Shown here piece after piece: positions 25,498-33,576 of a stretch of DNA of 64,000 nt. A program made the translations under genes and the position numbers. The notes beneath the pieces are model-generated. The model worked only from the letters and a program-made list of their open reading frames with translations, did no database searches and was not told the DNA's origin. The stretch comes from UBA11524 sp963590165 (GTDB lineage Bacteria; Bacillota; Clostridia; Christensenellales; Aristaeellaceae). The DNA lies in NCBI GenBank assembly GCA_963590165.1, contig CAVANO010000046.1:10289-74288 (forward strand). The letters run 5' to 3'. Every line of letters begins with the position of its first letter. Position 1 is the first letter of the stretch.

Positions 25498-26280
25498 ATG
25501 AAACTGATGATGCTCAATGATGAGATTCTGACAGCTCAAATTATGAAGAAGGAGCTTGGATGGAAACAATACGGCATTACGCAAGTTGAATTGGCATACA
25601 ATGTAGAAGAAGCACGAAAAATCCTTCGGACAATGGAGATTGACATTGCACTTTGTGACATTGAGATGCCCGGCGAAAACGGGATTGATCTGCTTCGCTG
25701 GATTAAGCAGGAAAACTTGGATATAGACTGCATCATGCTGACCTGCCATGCCAGCTTTGTCTATGCCCAGGAAGCGCTGAAACTCGGCTGCCAGGATTAC
25801 ATCCTGATTCCGGCAAAATATGAGGAAATCGGCGCGTCCATTCAGAAAGTTGTGGAACGCAGAAGGCAGCGAAAGGAAGAATCCGTCCTCAATGCCTATG
25901 GTCGGCAATGGCTCAAAAGCCAGGTGGAGGATATGCCTGATCAGATAGGAGAGCGGAAAACACCTGCAGAGGTTGTGCAGGATACAATGGATTATATTCA
26001 GAAACATATCGGGGATGAAGAACTCAGCGTGAAGGGAATGGCAGCACAGTTTTATATGAACCCGATTTACCTGAATCGGATTTTTAAGAAGGAGAAGGGA
26101 AGCAGCATCAGCCAATATATTATCAGCGAAAGAATGTATCTGGCTGCAAATTTGCTCAAGGAATCAAAATTGACAGCACAGGCGATTGCTGCCAAAGTCG
26201 GCTATCCGAATTATTCACATTTTTCCGCTATGTTCAAGAAATTCTATGGGTATCCTCCTACGCATTTGGCAAAGCCGTGA
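25498..26280 (+). CDS. YesN-type response regulator with AraC DNA-binding domain
   Basis: Encodes 260 residues. The receiver carries the acceptor Asp in IALCDIEMPGENG. Its acidic pocket reads LNDE rather than DDE, and the conserved Lys before Pro is replaced (YILIPAK instead of the usual LLKP), as seen in some gut Clostridia members of this class. The C-terminal AraC domain has both helix-turn-helices: LSVKGMAAQFYMNPIYLNRIF and AIAAKVGYPNYSHFSAMFKK. It is the likely activator of the importer and glycosidase genes from 26417 onward. Confidence 0.92.
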   Translation: MKLMMLNDEILTAQIMKKELGWKQYGITQVELAYNVEEARKILRTMEIDIALCDIEMPGENGIDLLRWIKQENLDIDCIMLTCHASFVYAQEALKLGCQDYILIPAKYEEIGASIQKVVERRRQRKEESVLNAYGRQWLKSQVEDMPDQIGERKTPAEVVQDTMDYIQKHIGDEELSVKGMAAQFYMNPIYLNRIFKKEKGSSISQYIISERMYLAANLLKESKLTAQAIAAKVGYPNYSHFSAMFKKFYGYPPTHLAKP

Positions 26281-26416
26281 CGAATCAGGAAACAAGTTTG
26301 TTTTCCGAAAATCATAGTTCGTTTTTTATATTTCCTTCTGTTTCGGATTGGTGTAAGATTTGATTACCCCCCCGAAAGGCAATTAGCCGGAACAGAAAAA
26401 AAGGAGGATATAAACC
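26281..26416 (+). promoter_or_regulatory. Upstream region of the sugar importer
   Basis: This region of 136 bases holds a TGTAAGAT -10-like element (26352-26359) without a matching -35, a run of seven C residues and a strong AAAAAAAGGAGGA ribosome site. The poor -35 fits activation by the YesN regulator encoded next to it. No clear operator repeats were identified. Confidence 0.35.
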
Positions 26417-27925
26417 ATGAATAAAAGACTGATGGCAATTGCCACCATGCTTTTGGCAGCCGTAATGTTTGTTGGAATGATTCCGATGGCGCTTGCAGAG
26501 CCGTACGAGGTCGTGATGCAGTGGCCGTCGTTGGGTAACACACCGTCCGGTCTGGAGGATGTGGAAAAGGCGATTAATGAAATTATTGCCGACTATGACA
26601 TGACGATCCGCCTTGAGCCTGTAAATGCATTTAACCTTGTCAATGAAACCGGTCTGGCAGTTTCATCCGGCGAAAAACTGGATCTCTGCCTCAGCCTGTT
26701 CTCTGGTGTTGGTCCACTGGTCAACAACGGCAGCATTCTGGAAATTACGGATCTGCTGAATGAATACGGTCAGGATCTGAAGAAGGTTCTTGGCGAGCGT
26801 CAGATTACCGGTGGCAGCTACAACGGCGGCATGTACGGCATTCCGCTCCATTATGTTGACGGCAACGGCATGGGCTTTGTTATCAGAAAAGATATCTGCG
26901 ACAAGTATGGCATTACTTTCGAACCGAACCGCATTTATACTCTTGATGAAATGGAAGCGATGTTCAAGACCATCAAGGAAGGCGAAGGCAACAGCTTCTA
27001 CATCCTTGGCGGTGCCTTCTCCAGTAGTGCCATGACTGGTGCAGCGATGAGCTACGACAGTCTGGGTCAGTCTGAGGCTTCCGGCGTATTGATGCTGGAC
27101 GGCAGTCAGTCTACCACCGTTGTGAATCTGTTTGCGACGGATGAATTCCGTGAGTTTGCAGAGCGGATGTACCGTTGGAACCAGATGGGCTTCTTTTCTT
27201 CCGATGCCGCGATCGCCACTGATGACTTCCAGGTCATGGTGCAGGCAGGTAACTATCTTGGCAGCGTGCTGCAGGTCGGTTTCTGCCAGTCGGAAGATGA
27301 AATGATCAATGAGGATTACACGAGTACCATCGGCATGGAGATGTACAACATCCTGACGCAGGAACCGTACGCATCAACCTCTATGTATACAAGCGTGCTC
27401 TGGAGTATTGCCAGTACGTCCGAAAAGCCGGAAAAGGCAATGCAGTTCATGAATTTGCTGTATACGAACCCTGATCTTTGCAATCTGCTGATGTATGGTC
27501 TGGAAGGCGTATCATATCAGATTGTCGAACAAGACGAGCATGGAACGGTGATTGCACCGGTTGACGGCATGAATACCATGACAGTGCCGTATTGGCAGAA
27601 TTTCGGTGTGTATGGCGACCGCTTGTCCTGGTATGTTGTATCGCCATCTAAAACAACCAAGAACGAACGTCTCCGTGCAAATTCTGATGCGATCACCAAG
27701 GTGTCGCCTGCACTGGGCTATTCCTTCAGCATCGATCATGTGTCTGCAAAGTATTCGGCGGTGTCTGCTGTTGTCGATCAGTATCTGCCGATTATTCAGA
27801 CAGGCTCCATCGATCCTGCGGATGAACTGCCGTTGTTCCTTGAGGCACTTGAAAAGGCGGGCATCAATGATGTGATTGCAGAGAACCAGAAGCAGCTTGA
27901 TGAATGGCTGGCTGCACAGAATTAA
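26417..27925 (+). CDS. Extracellular sugar-binding protein of an Lpl-type ABC importer
   Basis: Encodes 502 residues. The signal peptide MNKRLMAIATMLLAAVMF continues to an A-L-A|E-P cleavage site and has no lipobox cysteine, unusual for a Gram-positive binding protein. The mature part resembles family 1 binding proteins of the LplA/DUF3502 group: aromatic start VVMQWPSLGNTPSG, YGIPLHYVDGNG hinge, KDICDKYGI, a TSEKPEKAMQFMNLLYTN segment, and an ENQKQLDEWLAAQ ending. It delivers oligosaccharides to the permeases at 31713-33548. The gene follows YesM/YesN and is separated from the permeases by two esterase genes. Confidence 0.88.
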   Translation: MNKRLMAIATMLLAAVMFVGMIPMALAEPYEVVMQWPSLGNTPSGLEDVEKAINEIIADYDMTIRLEPVNAFNLVNETGLAVSSGEKLDLCLSLFSGVGPLVNNGSILEITDLLNEYGQDLKKVLGERQITGGSYNGGMYGIPLHYVDGNGMGFVIRKDICDKYGITFEPNRIYTLDEMEAMFKTIKEGEGNSFYILGGAFSSSAMTGAAMSYDSLGQSEASGVLMLDGSQSTTVVNLFATDEFREFAERMYRWNQMGFFSSDAAIATDDFQVMVQAGNYLGSVLQVGFCQSEDEMINEDYTSTIGMEMYNILTQEPYASTSMYTSVLWSIASTSEKPEKAMQFMNLLYTNPDLCNLLMYGLEGVSYQIVEQDEHGTVIAPVDGMNTMTVPYWQNFGVYGDRLSWYVVSPSKTTKNERLRANSDAITKVSPALGYSFSIDHVSAKYSAVSAVVDQYLPIIQTGSIDPADELPLFLEALEKAGINDVIAENQKQLDEWLAAQN

Positions 27926-27939
27926 TACCTGAGGATCTG

Positions 27940-27977
27940 AAAGACTGTGAACGCAATGCGTTTGCAGTCTTTTTTAT
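27940..27977 (+). terminator. Terminator after the sugar-binding protein
   Basis: AAAGACTGTGAACGC pairs with GCGTTTGCAGTCTTT through two G-T pairs around a three-base loop, followed by TTTTT. It would end most transcripts after the binding-protein gene, giving it higher expression than downstream genes. Confidence 0.8.
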
Positions 27978-28107
27978 TGCGGAAGAACAGAAAATCGACT
28001 GGATTGGTTTGCTTTCCGCAAGTAGATGGTTTGCTAAAGGCATGTTATTTCTGATGCAGTTTTGCTATATTCTAAGTGATGAGCTACTTTCGGGGGGAAG
28101 GAGTTCA

Positions 28108-28146
28108 ATGGAAAATAAAACGTTACAGGATAATCAGAGGGGGTGA
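28108..28146 (+). CDS. Possible 12-residue leader peptide
   Basis: A very strong ribosome site (GGGGGGAAGGAG) precedes ATG 28108, which opens a 12-codon frame (MENKTLQDNQRG) ending in TGA two bases before the ATG of the esterase gene. Its 3' end (AGAGGGGGTGA) doubles as the ribosome site of that gene. This could be a coupling leader or the remnant of a longer start region. Function is not known. Confidence 0.35.
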   Translation: MENKTLQDNQRG

Positions 28147-28148
28147 AC

Positions 28149-29381
28149 ATGATAGTGGGGAGAACGATGAAACATTGCTGTCAGCTTGCTTGTGTAATTG
28201 CTTTGAGCCTTGTCTTTAGGCTGCTGTTCGGCTGCATTCCTGCCGTGGCGGAGGAGCAGACAAGCGAGAACAATGAGGAAATGTCCTACACGGAACTGTA
28301 CCTCAGTTGCCGGGAAGTTGCTATCTACAGAAAGGCATACACGACGGAGTCGATGAATGCGCTGCTGAAGTATCTGAACCGAATCGAGTATGACACATCT
28401 GTTTCAGAAGTGATTGCGAAAATCGAGTCAGGCGATGAAAAAACAGCAAAGTTCATGAAGGGTATGGCAAAAGCGTATAGTAAGCTTGAAAAAGTATGCG
28501 AGTACGATGAAATTGCCTTTGATATTTGGGAAGGCCATGACAAGTTGCCGATCTTCGGAGGTACAGATCCTAACTGCTACGAAACAGCAGATGCCCAGTT
28601 GGCTGACAATGATGGATATAGGCCAGTACTGATTGATTATCGGTTGGATGACCCGTCAAGCGCCATAGGTACCCTGATTACGATACCATCGGTCAGGGCG
28701 GCTGTTGGTGAAATCGATGAGATTGCCCAAATCTGGAATGCTATGGGATTTAACGTCTTCGGGCTTGAACCTCGTTTCGACACGATTGATTCCATGGCGA
28801 TGTATCCGCTTCTTCAACTGGATGCGCAGCGTGCACTTCGCTATCTTGCGTATCATGCTGAAGAACTGCAGATCGATCCGGATAAATTCGTAATGATTGG
28901 CGGCAGTAAAGGAAACCTCTCGTTTGCCATGGTCTATGATTGCTATGACATGACGCCGACAGAAGTGGCGGCAGAATGGAATACGACATTGCCCGGCTAC
29001 GAGGATGATGCGATCGATCAGGAATATGCCCTGATTCAGGTCGGAATTGTTTCCTATGGCAAACTGTCCTTTACAGAGCAGTTCACAGCAGATACCATCA
29101 AGAATTCCAGAATCTACTCGGCGGAAAATTCCAGCAATAACATTCGGTTCCCGGATATCCTTGTCCTTGTTGGCAACTATGACAGCTTTGTGACGGATGA
29201 GGCAAATGTTCTCCTTGGTATGTATGACTACAACCACATCGCTGATAAGTTGTACGAAATCGCTTATGAGATTCACACCATGCAGGGTGTTCCGCATGGA
29301 TTCTCATCAGGACTGATGTACAGCAATGTGACAGCACAGTGGATGGAAATCGGAACGTTTGTTTCGAACTGCTTAAAATGA
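28149..29381 (+). CDS. Secreted alpha/beta-hydrolase, acetyl-esterase-like
   Basis: Encodes 410 residues from ATG 28149 (ATG 28167 is also possible). A signal peptide ends near AVAEE. About 110 residues of helical, unrecognised sequence precede the hydrolase fold, which shows the strand VLIDYRL, a long loop, NVFGLEPRFD, and the nucleophile elbow in IGGSKGNLSF (GGSKG). A late HTMQGVPHGF provides the likely catalytic His. This pattern resembles BD-FAE/acetyl-xylan esterase-like enzymes. The setting, with a second carboxylesterase next and GH120/GH43/GH78 downstream, suggests removal of acetyl or feruloyl groups from a hemicellulose outside the cell. Confidence 0.75.
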   Translation: MIVGRTMKHCCQLACVIALSLVFRLLFGCIPAVAEEQTSENNEEMSYTELYLSCREVAIYRKAYTTESMNALLKYLNRIEYDTSVSEVIAKIESGDEKTAKFMKGMAKAYSKLEKVCEYDEIAFDIWEGHDKLPIFGGTDPNCYETADAQLADNDGYRPVLIDYRLDDPSSAIGTLITIPSVRAAVGEIDEIAQIWNAMGFNVFGLEPRFDTIDSMAMYPLLQLDAQRALRYLAYHAEELQIDPDKFVMIGGSKGNLSFAMVYDCYDMTPTEVAAEWNTTLPGYEDDAIDQEYALIQVGIVSYGKLSFTEQFTADTIKNSRIYSAENSSNNIRFPDILVLVGNYDSFVTDEANVLLGMYDYNHIADKLYEIAYEIHTMQGVPHGFSSGLMYSNVTAQWMEIGTFVSNCLK

Positions 29382-29411
29382 CCTACAATTGAGGAGGGAA
29401 GTTCAATAATC

Positions 29412-31562
29412 ATGAAAAAGATGTTTCAGATAATCATCGCACTGGCAGCGATTATGTGCTTGATGCTGAGCCAGCTGACTTTTGTGAGCGCGGAAGCAGC
29501 AGATGACCTGACGGTTCAGGTTGAAGGTGGTCTCATTTCCGGCGCAATTGATGAAAATGGTGTGAAGTCTTATAAGGGTATTCCCTATGCGGCATCCGCG
29601 GCAGGCGAAAATCGCTTCCGTGATCCGCAGCCCGTGGAAGCGTGGGAAGGCGTCCGCGAGTGCACGGAATTCAGTGCGATTGCTGTGCAGAATCTGCAGA
29701 CGGACACGTTCGGCAAGTGGACGGTGGAATATTCCGATGTGGATAAGTCACTGGAAAACGGCAAAATGTCGGAAGACTGCCTGACGCTGAATGTCTGGAC
29801 GAAGGCCAAGGAGGGTGACAGCCTGCCGGTTATCGTGTACATTCATGGCGGTGCAAACACGAACGGTAGCAGCTCCATTGAAGTGTATACCGGCGAACAT
29901 CTGGCGCAGAAAGGTGTCGTCTATGTTTCAATCAATTATCGTCTGGGCATCTTTGGCGGCCTGACATACAAGGACGCGACCGGCGACGAAGCAACGGGCA
30001 ATTTCGGTCTGAAGGATCAAATTGCAGCTCTGAAGTGGGTTCAGAATAACATTGTTAAGTTTGGCGGCAATCCTGAGAATGTGACCATTATGGGTCAGTC
30101 TGCAGGCTCTGCAAATGTCCAGACGCTGATGCTCTCTCCGGAAGCGAAGGGACTGTTTGAACATGCTTTCTGCCTGAGCGCGAACACCTACGGCACAGAA
30201 TACAAGACACTTGAAGACGCAGAGGCGGCTGTGGCGGAAAGCCTTTCTGCCTACACGCTGGCAGATCTGCGGAGCATGACAGCAGAGGAAATCTTGAATC
30301 TTCAGAGTATTGTCAGCTACAGCTACAATGTCAATGACGGCAAGTATCTTGTTACGGGTTCCCGCGAAGCATATGCCAGCGGCGAATATAACCAGTGCGA
30401 TTTCATCATGGGCTGCACGATGGACGATACAGACCGCGTCATCGGCTATGAGGATGCTTCTCTGATTCCTGAAACGTTTGAAGCGGCCATTCAGGCTGTT
30501 TTCGGCGACAAGGCAGAGGAATTCCTTGCTGTTTATCCTGTGACAGGTGACAATCAGAAGGAAATCATTGATGCGGCAAACGCAGCGCTCAGCGCAATCA
30601 GCTGCTATCGTACAGCAGTTGCCAAGCAACAGGGCGACAGCACGCATAACAATTTCGTCTACTACTACGATCACATTTTGCCGGATACCGAAGACCGTAT
30701 GCTTCTCTACGGCGCATTCCATACTTCGGACGTTGGCTATTGGATGAATCATTTTACTGTGAATTATCCGCGCAATTGGACGGAAGCTGACTACCTCCTT
30801 GGCGATATGATGTCAGATTACCTTGTTTCCTTTGCAACGACTGGCAATGTGAACACCGAAGGCCGCGCAGAATGGAAGACTATTGCGGACACGAATGGTC
30901 TGAGCTACATGCGCCTCAATGAAAATGCAGCATTTGTTGAAATGACAGAGGAACAGTCTGCATTCTGGCTTAGCCTCGAAAGCTATAATTCTGTCACCCT
31001 TGAGAGTCTTGCAGCAACCTCGACCGCAGATGTCCCTGATGGCATGGTCAAGGTTCAGGAACATGAAGTCACGGAAGGCGCTTTTATCGGTGAAAAGGTG
31101 ACTGTTTACGAAAATGCGCTCGGTACGGAATTCTATCTGACCTTCGACATGTTCGGTGACACGCAGAAGATCAGCGGTACCATCGAGGATGGCACGTTTA
31201 CTGTGACGCAGAACCGCACCGGTTACTTTACCGATGACGTGCCGGAGATGCTGGCAGACATGGACGAAACCGCATGGAAGGTTGCACAAGTGCCGGATGC
31301 GGGTGTGCCGGAGCAGATGGTGAAGATGCAGTATCACGAAGTGAGCGAAGGAGCATTTATCGGTACCACAGTTCATGTGTATGAAAATGCGGACGGTACA
31401 GAGTTCTATCTGACCTTCGACATGTTCGGTGACACGCAGAAGATCAGCGGCACCATCGAGGATGGCACGGTAACGGTCACACAGAACCGCACGGGTTATT
31501 TTACGGATGATGTGCCGGACATGATGACTGACCTTGACGAAACTGCATGGCTGGGCATCTGA
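29412..31562 (+). CDS. Secreted type B carboxylesterase with two C-terminal tandem repeats
   Basis: Encodes 716 residues with signal peptide ending near FVSAEA. The carboxylesterase domain (about 35-535) shows SEDCLTLNVW, IVYIHGGANTNG (oxyanion region), the nucleophile elbow GQSAGS (Ser about 230), and the late His in YGAFHTSDVGYW. The last ~175 residues are two ~80-residue copies of an unrecognised module (starting at about 31038 and 31304). Each contains FYLTFDMFGDTQKISGTIED and TGYFTDDVP, and they are nearly identical over a 66-base stretch. The modules may bind carbohydrate or cell wall. This and the preceding esterase lie between the binding protein and permeases of one importer. Confidence 0.88.
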   Translation: MKKMFQIIIALAAIMCLMLSQLTFVSAEAADDLTVQVEGGLISGAIDENGVKSYKGIPYAASAAGENRFRDPQPVEAWEGVRECTEFSAIAVQNLQTDTFGKWTVEYSDVDKSLENGKMSEDCLTLNVWTKAKEGDSLPVIVYIHGGANTNGSSSIEVYTGEHLAQKGVVYVSINYRLGIFGGLTYKDATGDEATGNFGLKDQIAALKWVQNNIVKFGGNPENVTIMGQSAGSANVQTLMLSPEAKGLFEHAFCLSANTYGTEYKTLEDAEAAVAESLSAYTLADLRSMTAEEILNLQSIVSYSYNVNDGKYLVTGSREAYASGEYNQCDFIMGCTMDDTDRVIGYEDASLIPETFEAAIQAVFGDKAEEFLAVYPVTGDNQKEIIDAANAALSAISCYRTAVAKQQGDSTHNNFVYYYDHILPDTEDRMLLYGAFHTSDVGYWMNHFTVNYPRNWTEADYLLGDMMSDYLVSFATTGNVNTEGRAEWKTIADTNGLSYMRLNENAAFVEMTEEQSAFWLSLESYNSVTLESLAATSTADVPDGMVKVQEHEVTEGAFIGEKVTVYENALGTEFYLTFDMFGDTQKISGTIEDGTFTVTQNRTGYFTDDVPEMLADMDETAWKVAQVPDAGVPEQMVKMQYHEVSEGAFIGTTVHVYENADGTEFYLTFDMFGDTQKISGTIEDGTVTVTQNRTGYFTDDVPDMMTDLDETAWLGI
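31038..31555 (+). repeat. Tandem module duplication inside the carboxylesterase gene
   Basis: Two units of about 240 bases repeat head to tail. A core of 66 bases, encoding FYLTFDMFGDTQKISGTIED and its flank, differs at one position only. The high DNA identity points to recent duplication or ongoing gene conversion. Confidence 0.85.
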
Positions 31563-31600
31563 AATTAACAACCGATCACTAAAAGAATGACCGGGCGGGG

Positions 31601-31623
31601 GATCCTGCTAATTTTGCGGGATC
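31601..31623 (+). terminator. Weak intergenic hairpin before the permease genes
   Basis: GATCCTGC pairs with GCGGGATC (one G-T pair) around a seven-base loop, followed by TCTTGC. The T-tract is poor, so it is more likely an RNA-stability element than a full terminator. Confidence 0.4.
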
Positions 31624-31712
31624 TCTTGCTTCATCCGCAAGACAAAATCTCTGAAAGAATTGCCAGCTGACGGCAGCGCTGATGGCGTAAATAACGGAAA
31701 AGGAGTGTTAAT

Positions 31713-32648
31713 ATGGAAAAAACAACAATTGTCAAACGAAAGAAAAAGTGGGATTGGAAGCGGCTGATTCCGTTTTATGTCATGATGCTGCCGGGATTGG
31801 CGTATTTGATTATCAACAACTATATTCCCATGTTCGGCATTGTTATTGCGTTTAAGAAACTGAACTTCCGCAAGGGCATCCTTGGCAGCCCATGGGTTGG
31901 ACTCCAGAACTTTGAGTACCTTTTTGCTTCCTCTGATGCGTGGTCGATTACTCGCAATACAATCCTGTATAATGTGGCAAACATCGTTCTCGGAACCGTT
32001 TTAGCCTTCGGCATGGCAATATTGCTGAATGAAATCCGCAGCAAACGCCTGTCTAAAACCTACCAAACGTTGGTACTCCTGCCGTATCTGATGAGTTGGG
32101 TTGTCGTAAGCTATATTGCCTATGCCTTCCTGTCCTCGGATTCCGGCATGCTGAACGGTCTGCTGAAGACCGTTGGAGCTGAACCAATCAACTGGTACAG
32201 TGAAAAGAAATATTGGCCGTTTATTATCGTCTTCTTCAATCTTTGGAAGAGCATCGGCTATAGCATGATTATCTATTATGCCGGTATTGTCGGCATCAGC
32301 TCGGATTATTATGAGGCTGCGACGCTTGACGGTGCGAACAAATGGCAGCAGATTATCCATATCACGATTCCCCTGATGAAAACGACCGTCATTACGATGT
32401 TTATCCTCGGCTTGGGCGGCATCATGCGCTCTGATTTCGGCTTGTTTTATCAGCTGCCTAGAAACAGCGGTGCGCTCTACGATGTTACCCGCACGCTCGA
32501 TGTCTATGTGTACAATGCATTGATGAAGAACAATGACTTTGGCATGTCCTCTGCGGCCGGCTTCTTCCAGTCGATTGTCGGCTTTGTCCTAATTATTGCT
32601 GCCAATAAGGTCATTGCGAAAGTCAGCGAAGACAGTGCACTGTTCTAA
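31713..32648 (+). CDS. Sugar ABC transporter permease, LplB type
   Basis: Encodes 311 residues; start 31713 after AAAAGGAGTG. The N-terminus is basic (KRKKKWDWKRLIPF) with MMLPGLAYLIINNYIPMFG as first helix, and the permease EAA loop is EAATLDGANKWQQIIHITIPLM. DVTRTLDVYVYNALM and the SEDSALF end are typical of the LplB/YtcP-partner subfamily. The transporter has no ATPase gene in this window, as is usual for this family, which relies on a shared MsmX-type ATPase. The partner permease follows. Confidence 0.93.
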   Translation: MEKTTIVKRKKKWDWKRLIPFYVMMLPGLAYLIINNYIPMFGIVIAFKKLNFRKGILGSPWVGLQNFEYLFASSDAWSITRNTILYNVANIVLGTVLAFGMAILLNEIRSKRLSKTYQTLVLLPYLMSWVVVSYIAYAFLSSDSGMLNGLLKTVGAEPINWYSEKKYWPFIIVFFNLWKSIGYSMIIYYAGIVGISSDYYEAATLDGANKWQQIIHITIPLMKTTVITMFILGLGGIMRSDFGLFYQLPRNSGALYDVTRTLDVYVYNALMKNNDFGMSSAAGFFQSIVGFVLIIAANKVIAKVSEDSALF

Positions 32649-32663
32649 GGAGGAAAGAGCCAA

Positions 32664-33548
32664 ATGAAACAGAGTAAAAGCATGGCAATTGTAGCCCATA
32701 CCATCATGATTTTTGCTTCGCTGCTGTCTTTGCTACCATTCCTTCTGCTGATTATCGCCTCCTTGACAGATAACAACTGGGCAGTCGCAAATGGTTTCAG
32801 TTTCTTTCCCGGAAAATGGAGCCTGGATGCGTATATGTATCTTCGAGGACAGGCGTCGATGATTGGCAATGCCTATCTGATGACAATTCTGGTCACCGTA
32901 ATCGGAACTGCAGTGAGCATCTTGATTACCACCATGTTTGCATACAGCCTATCTAACGCTATGCCCGGTGTGAAGGCGTTCAACTTTCTGGTTGTGTTTA
33001 CCATGCTGTTTAACGGCGGCCTGGTATCCACTTATTATACGTACGCCAATATCTTCCATATAAAGGATTCCATTTGGGCATTGATTGTTCCGGGGTTGTT
33101 GATGAATGCATTCAATATTATTCTGGTCAAGAACTACTTCCGCAGTAGCATTCCGCCGGCGTTGATGGAGGCAGCCAGAATCGATGGCGCATCCGAATTT
33201 CGGATTTTCTTTGGTATTGTGTTCCCGCTGAGCAAGCCTATTGTGGCGACAATCGGCCTGATGACCGGTCTGATGTATTGGAACGACTGGCAAAATGGTC
33301 TGTATTATTTGACGCAGCGTCGCGGCTCGATGTACTACACGATTCAGATTGTGCTGAACACGATTAATGAGAATATCAGCTTCCTGTCAACGAACGCGAG
33401 TATGGGGACTGCCACCACAGCTCAGATGCCTTCAACAACAGCACGCATGGCTATCGCGGTAATTGGAATTCTGCCGATTTTAGTGATCTATCCCTTCTTC
33501 CAACAATATTTTGTGAAAGGTATTGTTGTTGGCGGGGTGAAGGGCTGA
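32664..33548 (+). CDS. Sugar ABC transporter permease, LplC/YtcP type
   Basis: Encodes 294 residues, preceded by AAGGAGGAAAG. The segments FSFFPGKWSLDAY, FNGGLVSTYY and the EAA loop MEAARIDGASEFRIFFGIVFPLSKP match the second permease of Lpl-type importers. The C-terminal IYPFFQQYFVKGIVVGGVKG is the family's standard ending. It forms the channel with the protein at 31713. Confidence 0.94.
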   Translation: MKQSKSMAIVAHTIMIFASLLSLLPFLLLIIASLTDNNWAVANGFSFFPGKWSLDAYMYLRGQASMIGNAYLMTILVTVIGTAVSILITTMFAYSLSNAMPGVKAFNFLVVFTMLFNGGLVSTYYTYANIFHIKDSIWALIVPGLLMNAFNIILVKNYFRSSIPPALMEAARIDGASEFRIFFGIVFPLSKPIVATIGLMTGLMYWNDWQNGLYYLTQRRGSMYYTIQIVLNTINENISFLSTNASMGTATTAQMPSTTARMAIAVIGILPILVIYPFFQQYFVKGIVVGGVKG

Positions 33549-33576
33549 CTTGGGAAAAAGAAAGGAAGCAAGGAAG

